Origin: Cristatella mucedo
Lineage: Eukaryota; Bryozoa; Phylactolaemata; Cristatellidae
Assembly (NCBI GenBank): GCA_009760855.2
Contig: WPIO01000058.1
Span: 1,852,001 to 1,916,000 of the forward strand
Direction: 5' to 3'
DNA length: 64,000 nt
The position numbers were made by a program, and so were the translations under genes. Of this stretch, positions 10,052-21,592 are shown one piece after another. Within the stretch, counting starts at the first letter, position 1. Every line of letters begins with the position of its first letter. Below the pieces are notes generated by a model that worked only from the letters and a program-made list of their open reading frames with translations, searched no databases and was not told the DNA's origin.

Positions 10052-13000
10052 CGATATGTGTGTGCCGGTGAATGTGCATATGTACCAGCCAAGATCGATA
10101 GAATATGTATATATGTATATAAATATATATATATATATATGCAAATGTATACATGGCCAGATATAAATATATATATTCTTACATATATATATTTATATGT
10201 AAGAATATACATACTTATATACGTACGATCGATATATATATATATATATGGCCTAATGGAGAAATATATATATATATATATATTTCTATCAGTAGTTGAG
10301 GCAGAAACTCTAGTTCCAACAGGCAGGAACGAAGCGAGCTTGTCTATTGCTGAGCTTGGGCCTGATGACAACAATCTCTCAAAAGGGTGTAGTATTATGG
10401 CAGTCAATATCTGGCTGACATTGGTTGTTTTAAATCGTTCAGTAACTCAAAAACTCCTGAAACAGATTCTTAGCTTGGTCACTGCATGTGGGTAAACGTC
10501 CAACCAATTCGTACTAAAATCGTAAGAGAAGTGAGATGCCTGCCAACAGCGACGACTTTGTTTAGGAATCGAGAGAGAAAGACATTGAGCCAAAGGAAAA
10601 ACAGGAAGGAGAGAGAAAGAGAGAGAAAGAAAGAGAGAGAGAGAGAGAGAGAAACATAAGTAGCATACTATCATCACAGCGTCTCACCATTCGCTGATAT
10701 TGGGTTTCAGGCTCCAAGGTGTAGCTAATTTCATTCTCCTTTGCACCATTGCCAATCTCAGGAAACTCCGACATCGCATCACGCACTGTTAGTGTGCGGT
10801 ATGGAGCTGACCTGTGATGGGTGATGCTTGAAACGTACTAAAAAACCAATCCGGTACTGCATTTAGGCATTGTACTAAGAGACGACACGTTACACGTCGC
10901 ATGTTGAACGTGATTTAATTTGAGAGATAACATGCAATTTTAGGAGTTCGTATTCGACAGTTGTCTTGTGCATATAAATGATTATAAAATGTACAGCACG
11001 ATGCAGCCTTAGGGCTAATGCCAACGGTATGCTACTGCGGGGATCACTGATATAGCATATTCAATGTTGTAACAACGTCAAGCACTTGCTGACAAACCTT
11101 TTTGCGATCAACAGCAACAGATAGCTTCGTCATCTTTTTTGAAAACACGTGCAGCGGCTTGGGGAATTCGGGTAGCTTCTCGCCAGGAGCAGCGGCGTAT
11201 ATGATACACCTGCAAGTGGTCACGCATGGGTTATCTGGCGTTGACCGTAATAAATCAAGGCAAAAGAGACAAACGATCCTAAAACAGATAGTTAACTGCT
11301 CAACCATTACCTGTTCCGCGATTGTGGTACTCCAAAACAGCCAGCCTGAATGATGCCAAATGTGCACTGGTAACCAATTTTCACAAGGGTTCGAAGCGCT
11401 AGCTTAAGCAGCTTCGATTTGTTGAAGGAGGCGAAATTTACAACGTTCTCCATTAGGAAGAAACGAGGCCGATAGTAGTCACAAATGCTGAAGTGCGTTC
11501 TAACCTGGGAATTCTGCAAAAGACACGGAGCCCTTTAATTATTGAGACTTGCAGTTTCCAAGGCACTTGCAGCAAACTATCAACCTCATCAGTTGTGCTA
11601 CTCGGGGATACGTGCAGAATACGATTGCCGAGAGGACTGCACAAATTCCGTCATCGAGAGCCGGATTGCATTCCAAAACAAAGCGACAATCAACATCCGG
11701 ACAGGGTGCAATGACTTAGCTAACCCTTACGTTGAGTTTCGAAGAATCTGTGAAGTTATAACGGTTCAGGCCACTAAAGCCTTGGCAAGGCGGTCCTCCA
11801 CAAATGAACTCGACTTCACCTTTCTGAGGAAGATTTTGACGTCCTGCGTTTTCCGAAGTGGCCTGAAAAGAGCGCAGCTCAATCGTGCTTTCAACCGAAT
11901 TTCAAAGATACATTTGCAACCAAAGCAACGTCGAAATGACACACGTGCACAGCCAACCTCCATGACGATCCGCAAAAATTCATTGCAATCATCGTTGATC
12001 ACAGTTGCCGATGGATGATTTAGCCTAAATGCCTGGGCAGCAAGCTCGTCGCTTTCAACTGCCCACTTCGTAACGGCAGCACCCGATTGCTGAAGGCCTT
12101 TTGCAAGACCTACAAATGACAACAGTGTATATAGGCCAGGCATACAGTTGGCCACTTTCACACTTTCACCGAGGTAAGAGGGCTTATTGCACCTCCGAAC
12201 TAATGTGCGGCTCGCAGGTTCTCAAGTGCCGACGCTCGCATGCTAATAGCGGCACCCCTCTCCTTTGAACGTTGGTCTGGAGAAAGCAGAACTCGCCAAG
12301 ATATGCGTTGCACGATTGCTCACCTCCAGCGCCAGCGAACGTAGCTAGCGTCTGCAGCGGACGAGGTTCGTTTTCGACTTGGTCATTCTCATGTGACCGG
12401 GTGCTCTTGCTTTTGCCGACGCCACCTTTGCCTCTGCCTCTTTTCTAAACACGGGATACGCCATGAGTGACCGATCGACAGTCAACTGGAAGACGGTTAT
12501 ACAAGAGCGGCCAACAACTCTATCACATCTCGCTCAGACTGACCTCGGATTTTGCACAGCTACGAGCTGAAAGGGGCACCTCTTCAAATGTGAGCGAGGT
12601 GGGATTGTAGGCCTAGAACGTCAGGTATAGTAGAACATGCATGACAATCCGTTGTTTGCCATCCTTTTTAACGCCTTTGTATGCACGAAAATGACGTTCA
12701 ATTCAAAGCAATGTGGATCCATTTTTGTAGACCCATCGTTACACTTTGCTTCTGCCTCTAAGCTTACGGTACATTTAAAGTGTGTGACGAGATGGCAATG
12801 CATCTCGAAAACATATGACAAAGTGACAACTTTCGTGCTACACGTTCGCGGTAACCAATAGACATGTATCTCGGATTACCGAGACACAGCTACTTAGCTT
12901 GCACAGCAGCTCAGAAGCACTTAGAAAATCGCATCCGCCATTTCCTTGCACTGATTGGGCCACGGGTCTTCCTTTTGGAGGGGGCAAGGAAAATGCGATA

Positions 13001-16000
13001 GTTACAAGCGACTCTAACTTCCAAGCATTTTGGGGCAGAATCGCCTGAGCAAACCGTAAATCTTTAAAACTTAGAATAATAAGCTCATTTGACGTCTTGT
13101 AAATTTTTCAGCCATGCATTTGAGGTTGACTGCATGTCTAGTTGAAAGCATCAGCTACTGCTTTCACGGCAGCGAGGTATGACCAAGGTCAGGGAAATCG
13201 GTTCGGGTCAATATTCGGCACACACCTGGTTGAAGTAAAAGGAACCTCGAGAACTGATAAAATACTCGACGGTCTCCTCCGGGTAAGGTTCTTCCCAATA
13301 TTTAACCGTACAAGCACCGGCCAGGCTCCTCGGGTCAACGGTCGTCTCTTCGCTGCTCCAGTACAGGAGGTTCATGTCTGCTCGATGAGCGGATTGCAGC
13401 CCCAGGTGTGTATTCTCAGGCCTACCAAAGCATTCAGTCGAAACGGTCCGGGCATGCCTGGACACGCACATGCGCCTCCTCGCTCTGCCTCAATTTAGCA
13501 AGCAGCCTTACTTACCTATAGAATTTCGCAACCCGCAGTTTAACCGTGCTCGGCTCTATTCGTTCCGATTTCGGCATCGTCCAAGAAATGCTCAGTATAC
13601 GAACAACTTTGTAGGTTTCCGGACAATCTTCATTGGAACATTTAATACCTTTTGATTTTCGGTATTTCTCCGGATATTTATCATCAAACTAAAATGCAAG
13701 CGCCTGCTACTGCACACGCTGACACTCACTGGCTTAAGCCGTTTTCAGCATGAACTTCGGCCAGCAAATAACCAGTTCAACAACGACGTCGTGGCGGCTT
13801 CACCTTGCAATTCGTGAACCTTTGCTTCTTGAAAACCTTTCCAGGCTGGTTCAAGCTGAACGTGAAACTTTCGGGAACCACGTAACACGAGCCACCAACA
13901 GTGTATACGTTGTCTTGATATTTCATTTCAGAATAGTACTTAACACCATCGTCGTTGGCTTTCGTTTCTTCGCCAGTGAGAACAGGCACTTCACGCTAAG
14001 AAACGAAAGAGTCGACAGCCGCTAGCATTTGGATCCTACTGCAAGCTCACAATTGGTCGGTGCATGAAAACAATGCTCGTCAGCAGCACCGAACTTTGTT
14101 TATTCTGCTCCTGACAAAATCGGTCACACGGCTATTTTCACTGAGCCGTGGTCCAAACTCCTACCGACGCAGGCCAATACAAGCAGCGATCAATTTTCCC
14201 TGCCACACTTTTAAATTGCATAATGCGAACCTAGCAACTGGCAAAGCATTCGTTCTTCGTTCAGCTGCAGGTAAACATTGGGCCGACATGTCTCTCGTCA
14301 TCCTGTGCGAACAAAAGCGCTCTTGCACACACTCGTCCTAAAATGCACACACACCTGACAAACAAACCAAACATACGTCGCTCTCTTGACCCACCGCTCT
14401 GCAGCAGCTCACGTTCTCTTCGTGCACGCCTGAAGACACGCTCTTACAGGCAACAGGTCAAAGAGATGCATCATTGCCACACATGTCTTGACTCTCCGGC
14501 TCAGGCACGACTTGAGACCACTCATGCATTCATTCCCTTCTGGCAGTGCATTCAGTTCTACAAGCCGTCATCGCAGCGATTGGCATTTCTTACAGCAGAC
14601 AGCAATTGCTTCTAGAAAGGGCAGCAGTATCAGGGCGACCTCAATGGTGCACTAGGTAAGGCAGCTGCTTTTCCCGAACCAGGTACCAGGTCGTTGGTTC
14701 GAATCCTGCGGCTTGTGGTCCCTCCCTTATTGCCACTGCAAGCTGTTCGTCTCGCGCTCGGCAGCATTCCAGTCTAGATGAACAGCGACCTATCGCAGAC
14801 TGACTCACTTCATAGATTCGCATGCTGGCGTAGCACTCGTTCCTCGCAGCAGCTCAAACCGAGTCGCTAGTCGTTCATTCAGAGACAATTGCGTGCAATG
14901 CAACAGCTGCATCCGTAAATAGGAAGCAGCTGCACGCTGCACGCTCGCACGCAAAGATTGGACACCAGCATACCGCCTGAAGCTGCTCTTTGTAGTGACA
15001 GCTGTAACAGAATGCATGGTCTCGAGCCTGTTTTTCATGCGACGGAACGTCTTCGAAGCGAGCGCTATCAGGTACGTAGTTCTTCTGGTAGAAGTAGTCC
15101 GCGTCTGCATCAGAGAGAGCCATGCCGTCGTCAAGGCCACCGAGCATGTTCCAATCTGCAGGGATCTCCTTGAAGACCACCTTCGAAGAAGAAAACAAGC
15201 TGCACGAGCTAGAGCAGCTGCAGAGCTGGCATGCCAGGCCGGCAGGCGAGTCGGCCTCCGCCGGTCTGTCAGGCGCCTCACCTTGACCTTCCTGGCAATG
15301 GTGTCTAGCAACATCGTGTCACACTGGTCCACCAGGAAAAGCTCTTTCGGGTCGGCAGTGTCACCTAATATTGTCTCCCGGCCTTGGCTGCAGAAGAAGC
15401 GCTATGCTCTGTAAGCCGGCCGAACGAGCCGCTGCCGCAACCACGGAAGCAGACAAGCTGGATCAACGCCAAAGCTAACGGTTGCTCATCTGTCAGCGGC
15501 GGCTTGCGCAGCTCGATCACACGTCGAACGCGGGCAGCAAGGCTTCCTGCAACCACCACCACAAAGCCACCACCGCCAACTCCACCACCGCCACGACCAC
15601 AGCGACCACCACCATCAACTTCGCACTTACTAGAACCACTGAGCATGGAAGAACTTCTCCGAGGCCGACTCCCAAATGGAACGCACCAGACCGATGCGAT
15701 CATCCGAGGAAACTTGAGCACAGTCTCCAACTCGGATCTGGATCGGATGTCAGCAAGGGGCGGACATGCATGCCTTGCACGATTCGTCGACACTTTACGT
15801 GCTTGCTCCTGATGCAAAAGCAGTAGCAGTGAATCACGTCGGCAGGGCAGGGCTGACACTCACCTTGCCGCCGTTGACGCCTGCTTTGGAGTAGTACGTC
15901 TTCCCGTTGTCGGTGGCCAGTGGTTTACTCAGCCAGCTCACCTTGACCGTAGGGCATCGAAGCCATTTCCTCCAGGATTTCTTAGCAACGGCCTCCTTTC

Positions 16001-19000
16001 CGAGCTTTCGTGCAAATAAGAAAGGAGCGCTTGCAAAATAAACCTCTCAAAGATGACTGCTAGTGCCGTGGCAAATCGATGGAGAGAATAACTAGTAAGT
16101 CGAATGGACAGCTTGGCAGGTGCTGCAGAACTGGCAGGTCGTGTTTCAACTGAGCTTCTACGTGGAGAGTTGCATCGCATGGCGCTGAGTGCTTCACCAC
16201 TGATCTACTCGGACCGCTAATGAAATCCCGTCACAAAATCGCTTTCGGATGACGTCGTCGCATGCGAAAGCTCACCTTGTCCGTTGCGTCTTCAGCCTCG
16301 TCTTCATTACGACCTTCTTGGTCGGCTTTGGCCTCTTCCATCGTCAGGCAGCTGCGAAAACGAATCGTTGGCTTTCGAGACTACCTGTCACTTGGCACCG
16401 AACGATTGCTAGTCCGAAACGTGAGAACGAGCAATACACACAAGACAGGGCGTAATTATACGTACCGCCTCTGAATGCAGGAGTGCTTTGAATTTGCGCC
16501 GCCACCAGACTGGGCTGCACCCATGCAGACAGTACATTTCCCGCAGTCGGTCGTCATGGTGCAAGCCTGCAAACAACGAATGCAATGCCATCACGCAGTG
16601 CGGTTCCATTCAAGAAAGGTACTCCGGACGATGGCGAACTGTAGCAATCACAATCGAGATGGCACGCACCTGACACTTTCCGCACGGCTTCTTTCGAGGG
16701 CCATCAACTTTTCCATCAATCTGGCCACCGAAAATCCCGTTGAATAGCCGTCCTACGAGCCACGTAGTGGTTGCCCGAGAGTCTTTCGATATCTCTTTCT
16801 TAGCAACGACGTGGCGCTTCCGAACTTGGCGTCCCGTAACCGGCATCCCCTTTGTTCCACCGCTCTTAACCCAGCCTGAGACAAATAGAGCATAACACAC
16901 CGCCAGCTTCACTAAGACAGGCAGCTAGGCGGCTAGCTACAAGCTGCGTGCATCGACCCCTAAACTGACGCTCCAGAGACGAGACAATGAACGCCGAATT
17001 CCAGAGCTGGCAAAGTCAAGCCAGCATGTCCAAGCCCCACCGGTCAGCTGAGAGCACAAGCGGCAGCCGTACCAGCCGCTGCGATCAGAGCTCTAACGCA
17101 CGGGCTCTCTAGCAGAGCCGGCTCGTCTTGATCGGCATCCTGGTCGTAGCCGTTGACTTGATCGAGCACAAATGAAGCGTGGCCAAGGAACGATTCCTCG
17201 GTCAGTCTCTTTCCATTCGGAAGCACCTCAGCCTAACACCGAGCACAAAATAGACCCCTCAGGTGCGATCATTAGCACTCGCACACATTCGACAGTGGCG
17301 GTGCTGTGCCTGACAGCCAGCTCATGAGTTATAAAATTCGACGGGACGAACCTGTATCATGCTGAGCAAATCCTCGTACGAGGAATCGGGATTAGCAGCC
17401 AAGAATGATATGACGAGGCTGCTCACAAACACTTTCTCTTTGATCGTATGCATATACGGTTCATATTCGTCACTAGGTGACATTAGGAAATAATAAGCAT
17501 AATCTGAAAAAGATGAACGTCAGGTTTGACTAATACCAGCTTGCATCCTTTTCGAAAACGGCTAGAGAGAAATGTAAACAACTTAACGCGAGGTAGAGAC
17601 AGCAAAGCATTCAAAAGCTCAGCCCAATGCAGTGCACCTGTGGTGAATGCTACGAGCGGTTCGCCACCATCAAAACCAGCTGTAAACCACTCAGAGATTG
17701 GGCCCATGCGGCAGACAGGAACTCCGCCCTCAATGCTGGGGTTCTCATCGTCAATTGCTTTGACGTATCCACTAAAGAATAGGAGCTTGTCCTTCTCCAC
17801 CAGGCCGCTGCCGAACGGACAAAGATGACCGAGCTCGTCATAGACACTGAAAAATACAAGCACAGCTCTATCTCTAACATTATGAGCAGCTTCAGCAATG
17901 CAGCTACAACCTCCAATTGCAAATCGAAAATGTATCCGCGGAAACACGCACTAACCTAAAACGTGTGATTTTGTGCTGGGGCCTGTCGTTTTCTTCCTCA
18001 GCCTGCTTTCTGTCCTCAATCTCTAGCTGCAGTTTTTTATCAGCCAGTGCAGTCAACTCGTCAACCTGCTCAATGAAATGCAGAAATGTTAAGCAGATTA
18101 TACGGCCACTAGTATGGCCTACACGAAAGGCACTGCCAATATATCTGAAGACAGAAGCAGCATACCCGAGCGGACAACAAGTGGTTACTTTCAGTCGTTA
18201 GGTTAATCCATTTTCTTCGCTTAGGTGCGCCTCGTACGATTTCTCTGAAGACCGTGGCTTTAATTCGTATACTCCCAAAGCATGTAACTCACACACATCA
18301 GACTTCACTATTTCCTCAGATTTTACCGCATTTAAAATAAGAAGCTGAAAACGTACTTACTATTCACAGCATTTACCACGTCCTTGTGATTCGTCTTTTG
18401 TTGCTCATGCATGCTGACACTGAGCACGCTGCCACTACTCTTCTTTGCATGTTGGCCCTTGGCATATCACATTTAACCATGTTATCCTTGCTGACATTGT
18501 GCGAGCTATCTCTAGCCTCACGAGCACGTGTCCTCTAGAGCGAAAGGGAAGTTCCTGCAAGGAGATTGAGTTCTCCGAGGAAAACATACAGGTGTATTAT
18601 TACCAGAATTATCGGTTGACATTATTAACGTGCACATGAACTAGCCCGGGGTAGCGAAGAGACTTAAACGACGAAGGATCCTGTTCTTTATCTTGAAGAA
18701 TTCTGCAGACATTGCCAGACTGATTGCTGCATCCACAAGACAGGCAAATCTCATTAGTCAGTATGCCTTTCACATCTAGTGTCGGAGATATAGGCTAATG
18801 ATAATTTACTTTTTTTTTAATATTATTAACAACTGAAAACGATCAATATTATCCCAACTAAAAGAATATAGCACGAACAATATTTTAAATGTTGTCAACG
18901 GTCTCTTTACTGAAGAAATCTGGCATTAGTAAGTACTCTACACTATATGACTGTCCACTATGTATGGGCTGACGGATAACACCGTTCCAGAATTCCAGGG

Positions 19001-20418
19001 GTATGTGTTCAACATACACCCACACGCCATTTAACGGACAGTCGGATACACGCGGATCAAGTGAAAGGAGAAACAAGTGTTACTTACGGCGCCACTAGGG
19101 TCTCCAGAGAACATCCGAAGTTCACAACCTTCAAGAGACTGTTCGCAATGGCTGCACTTATTCGGTTGTACGGAATGTATGGCTTGCTCCTGAGCCGGTA
19201 GTGTGAATCTAAGCATCAAGAGGCATTGCAAACAGCTGGGGAAGCGACGAAATTAACCTAAGTGCATTTAGAACGAATCGAACGACTGGCATGCACATAT
19301 CGACATTCAATACGCTCAGGCAATGCAGCTTCATTTGCCGTCGTACTTGCTAAAGGCCCAAACGGTTGTCTCAGGCAGATTATCTCGGCTCAATCTGTAT
19401 CCATTCAGGCTAGTTAAAGTGAAACAACTCATGCAGATCAATCGTTGACTCGAAACCCCGGAAAATATAAAAAAAATTACAAAACTAAGCTACAAAACTA
19501 AAACTACCAAACAACAGACGCAATCGGCCATTAGAATATAACTCGCACAAAACATAGATCACTTTTAATACGAACCAACATAACTAGGACTCCAAGTCCC
19601 AAATTCCGATACTCGGCTAGCTGAACTGTCTCACGTCACTTAAATAGCGATACAATTCACTTACTTTGAAGTGTATCAGGACGGGTAGCCTCCTAAAAGG
19701 CTGCTAATCAGAATCGAAGAAGCGTACACTAAGGCTCTAGCCGTTGCAAACTTGACTAAGCCCGAAGAAAAGTCCTTCAATTCTCCCGTGCCTATCTCAA
19801 AAACTTACAATAATTAACTGGCTGGTTAAAATGACTCATTTATGCAAAATATTAGCCGCTTTAACAGCCACTTTCTCTATAGCGACAAAAGAGCCTTCAC
19901 TGCCATCACCACCGGCTGCAGCAGCAATGAAGGATCGCCCTCCGCCGGAGTCAAAACGACGACTTTGCAACCGTGGGCGATAAGAGCAACCATCTTACGT
20001 AGTGGGCCATCACGGCTAAGAGCCGTAACGGCTGTCTGCAACTATCGCCTGCTGTTGGCCATTAACGACCGTACACTGAAGGATTCGAGTCCATGGTTTG
20101 GCTCGCCAAGGTTGAGCACGGCTGACCTCGAGCCACTGCGTTCCCTCGGCAAACGAGAAAGCATGCTACGTACCTTTCCACGACATTAGAATTACGTCTT
20201 GCTGCCTTACAAAGCACCGACGGTTTACTTTCTTTGGCTGCTCGCTTCCTAGTGAGACGTACGGCAGGACCAGGAGCCGACAGCACATGCTTCTCGCCCT
20301 TGCCAGCAGCTGCCACTTTACATGCTCTGGGCCGATATTCGCGCAGTGGTCGTGAAGCACGGCCCTCAACATCCGACGTCGCAATGCTCTCCATCAGCTG
20401 CTTGTTCTTTTTCGACAT
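8722..20418 (-). CDS. DNMT1: DNA (cytosine-5) methyltransferase 1, complete multi-exon gene
   Basis: Maintenance methyltransferase that copies CpG methylation to the daughter strand in the nucleus. Exons, 5' to 3': 20,418-20,174; 19,208-19,088; 18,065-17,956; 17,846-17,638; 17,503-17,352; 17,232-17,073; 16,875-16,670; 16,566-16,466; 16,351-16,276; 16,004-15,864; 15,737-15,631; 15,387-15,282; 15,180-14,974; 13,995-13,804; 13,688-13,516; 13,421-13,226; 12,612-12,544; 12,444-12,324; 12,109-11,958; 11,862-11,731; 11,513-11,311; 11,209-about 11,086; 10,811-10,688; 9,708-9,542; 9,404-9,152; 9,006-8,890; 8,799-8,722. Codon phases agree across every junction except 11,086/10,811, where a +1 shift is needed. 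The product is about 1,340 residues, against about 1,600 in vertebrates. The difference is the short N-terminus: no DMAP1-binding domain or clear PCNA box is seen. Confidence 0.93.
10006..10290. repeat. TA-rich microsatellite in DNMT1 intron
   Basis: Several TA/ATAC runs in the intron between exons 10,688 and 9,708. Open frames here (repeated Tyr-Ile) are artefacts. A perfect inverted repeat, ATTCTTACATA / TATGTAAGAAT, sits near 10,174-10,207. Confidence 0.9.
10605..10654. repeat. GA microsatellite in DNMT1 intron
   Basis: A run of GAGAGAAAGA units on the plus strand, just downstream (on the gene strand) of the 10,811-10,688 exon. On the gene strand it is a CT tract. Confidence 0.9.
10688..11513 (-). 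CDS. DNMT1: DNMT1 exons: motifs VI and VIII, target recognition domain start
   Basis: 11,513-11,311 carries [18 protein letters not shown] (motif VI, ENV) and ends GVPQSRNR (motif VIII, QxRxR). 11,209-about 11,086 carries [18 protein letters not shown] and SVAVDRKK. The next residues expected, FVS, appear only in the +1 frame. 10,811-10,688 carries [19 protein letters not shown] and [15 protein letters not shown]. The donor of the middle exon is uncertain (AA|GTGCTT or AC|GTTGTT); both need a 1-nt shift near 11,100. Confidence 0.85.
11731..12444 (-). CDS. DNMT1: DNMT1 exons: Gly/Lys/Arg linker, catalytic motifs I and IV
   Basis: Three exons. 12,444-12,324 starts [14 protein letters not shown] (the family's GK-type linker) and ends in motif I, LATFAGAG. 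12,109-11,958 continues [10 protein letters not shown] and [18 protein letters not shown]. 11,862-11,731 carries [20 protein letters not shown], with the PCQ catalytic cysteine (motif IV). The donor after 11,958 is GAG|GTTGGC, which is weak, but the pseudo-copy at 22-24 kb has GAG|GTTAGT at the same place, supporting it. Confidence 0.94.
12544..13995 (-). CDS. DNMT1: DNMT1 exons: BAH1-BAH2 linker and BAH2 domain
   Basis: Four exons (13,995-13,804; 13,688-13,516; 13,421-13,226; 12,612-12,544). They carry [59 protein letters not shown] joined to [22 protein letters not shown] and [18 protein letters not shown]. The FYR|PENTH joint is split AG|G across an intron exactly in phase. The 14,974-13,995 intron contains a degraded SINE. 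Confidence 0.92.
14641..14745 (+). mobile_element. Degraded SINE in DNMT1 intron
   Basis: GTGCACTAGGTAAGGC (A-box region), the B box GGTTCGAATCC and ATTGCCACTGCAAGC from the SINE hairpin are all present, but the tail is lost. Confidence 0.7.
14974..16004 (-). CDS. DNMT1: DNMT1 exons: BAH1 domain
   Basis: Four exons (16,004-15,864; 15,737-15,631; 15,387-15,282; 15,180-14,974). Landmarks in order: [99 protein letters not shown]1 packs against the catalytic core and binds histone in known DNMT1. Phases agree at each junction. The CA/GGT-rich frame seen around 15,550-15,620 is intron sequence, not protein. Confidence 0.9.
16276..16875 (-). CDS. DNMT1: DNMT1 exons: CXXC zinc finger
   Basis: Three exons (16,875-16,670; 16,566-16,466; 16,351-16,276). 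The zinc finger is split between them: KKPCGKCQ, then [16 protein letters not shown], then KHSCIQRR and the final Cys from CLTMEEAK. All eight cysteines of the C-x2-C-x2-C ... C-x2-C-x2-C ... C ... C pattern are present. The KFGG motif that contacts unmethylated CpG in vertebrate DNMT1 is not seen; the matching stretch reads AQSGGG. An acidic autoinhibitory-type linker ([14 protein letters not shown]) follows, as in the family. Confidence 0.92.
17073..18065 (-). CDS. DNMT1: DNMT1 exons: RFTS domain
   Basis: Four exons (18,065-17,956; 17,846-17,638; 17,503-17,352; 17,232-17,073) encode the RFTS core, which inhibits the active site and binds ubiquitinated histone H3 in known DNMT1. Landmarks in order are [63 protein letters not shown] and [19 protein letters not shown]. 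All match the family order. Exon 17,503 begins after CTTTTTCAG; exon 17,232 after GTGTTAG. Confidence 0.92.
18237..18620 (+). mobile_element. LINE B 3' fragment in DNMT1 intron
   Basis: Diverged 3' end of LINE B. GAAGACCGTGGCTTTAATTC, GTGATTCGTC and GCATGCTGACACTGAG match the 3' regions of the copies at 57-60 kb, and a degraded 3' hairpin lies near 18,560-18,590. Confidence 0.7.
19088..20418 (-). CDS. DNMT1: DNMT1 exons: N-terminal tail and start of RFTS
   Basis: Exon 20,418-20,174 begins [15 protein letters not shown] and has a basic stretch ([11 protein letters not shown]). It ends at a strong donor, AAG|GTACGTA, in phase 2. Exon 19,208-19,088 takes up that phase and carries [14 protein letters not shown], the zinc-binding CxxC at the start of the replication-foci targeting (RFTS) domain. 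A splice acceptor (CATTCAG) sits 5 bases before the chosen ATG, so an upstream non-coding or short coding exon is likely; none was recognised. The intervening intron contains a SINE. Confidence 0.75.
19876..20027 (-). mobile_element. SINE in DNMT1 first intron, minus strand
   Basis: Reverse complement reads GCCGTGATGGCCCACTACG (A-box region), a mutated B-box region and GCCGGTGGTGATGGC (hairpin), ending AAGGCTCTTTTGTCGCTATAG as in the other family members. Confidence 0.75.
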
Positions 20419-20796
20419 CCGACCTGAATGCGATGAGCAAATTACAGTTACGGCTGATCTAAACAGTAACTGTCCTGCAAACTTCAAATGACAAAGTCAT
20501 CGATGACAAAGTAAAACCTGTGACATGGCAGATTTCGGTAAATTTAATGCTTACGAAAGCGGATGATTAGCTGAACCAACCAGCTGAGGCTGTCATATCG
20601 CTGACCGAAATCGCTACAGCCGCTAAGCAAGTTCCACAAATCAAACGATCAAGTGGTCCTTTGGTCCATGCATATGATCACTTTTTCAGCTTCACACGTC
20701 GAATTGGTATCGGATCAGTTGAGCTTCATAAGACACGTTGTGGTCATAAAGTAGCCAAGCAAGCGATTATAAAAACGTTCAGAATTCTTGGTCACC

Positions 20797-20895
20797 TTGA
20801 TCCTAATCAATCGTCGCCTCACGCCACGTTTGATTCTAATCAATTGTCGCACCAAGTCACCTTTGATCTTAATCCATCGCCGCCCCAGCCGCCAT
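20797..20895. repeat. 33-bp tandem repeat, three units
   Basis: Units begin at TTGATCCTAATCAATCGTCG (20,797), TTGATTCTAATCAATTGTCG (20,830) and TTGATCTTAATCCATCGCCG (20,863), a period of exactly 33. Both strands stay open, giving an 11-residue periodic peptide in each. No family recognised. Confidence 0.85.
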
Positions 20896-21487
20896 TGGCC
20901 AACTGCAGCCCGATGCATTGACATACGAGAGACATACTCGGCAGCATCAATAAAACCAACTCTTGCCAAAAGTTGAGCCCAATGCTGCAAGGCTAGTTCA
21001 CCCAAAGGAGCATGATAGAGTTAGCGAACGCAACTGTGCAATGCCGACATGTTTACACGGCCGATGAACCAACGGAACACCGGTTTGCTCCAATCTGTTA
21101 GGTAGGCATCAGCCAGGTACGATAGCAGACACAGGATGCGCGCGATATGTCCTGTTAAGAGATTGTTAAGCTTTGGAATACACGGATTGATAGCATTGCT
21201 GACAATTCACAAGCATAACGGCAAGCTGAAGCCCCATATACTTGCATAGCCTTGACATGGGCTAACGACCACGTTGCTAACAGCAGCACTGCTTTTCGGA
21301 AGCCGCTAGGTGCTACTGTTAATCGCATACAAAGAACATGTTCAGGCACTTTTCGTTTACTTACCTTTCTACTTAGCAGTACACAACAGGCAAGGCAATC
21401 AGTGGAGCCCGTTTGGAAGTCGAGCGAAAGACAGCTGGACCGCCGAGCGGAAACCGTCAAACAGGAACCGCCCAACTGAACAGTGTT

Positions 21488-21592
21488 TCCTGCAGAGCAA
21501 ATGTAAAGCACCTAGGAGGAGATTGCTATCTCTAAGGGCGCTTTATCGGCTTTCTTATTATTATTATTATGATTACTATTACTATTATCAAC
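21488..21592 (+). mobile_element. Solo LINE B 3' end with ATT tail
   Basis: GTAAAGCACCTAGGAGGAG followed by a CTCTAAGGGCGCTTTATC half-hairpin and a run of ATT/ATG units. This is the last 100 bp of LINE B alone. Confidence 0.7.

Noticed and set aside
9961..10407. Open frames of 80-200 codons rich in Tyr-Ile around 9,890-10,500, and similar ones near 38,750 and 56,950
   Set aside because: They are TA microsatellites read in frame and lie in introns or intergenic DNA.
15365..15859. Long frames on both strands over 15,365-15,860, including a Pro-rich plus-strand one
   Set aside because: They run across DNMT1 BAH1 exons and an intron with GGT/CCA repeats; the true coding frame is the spliced DNMT1 one.
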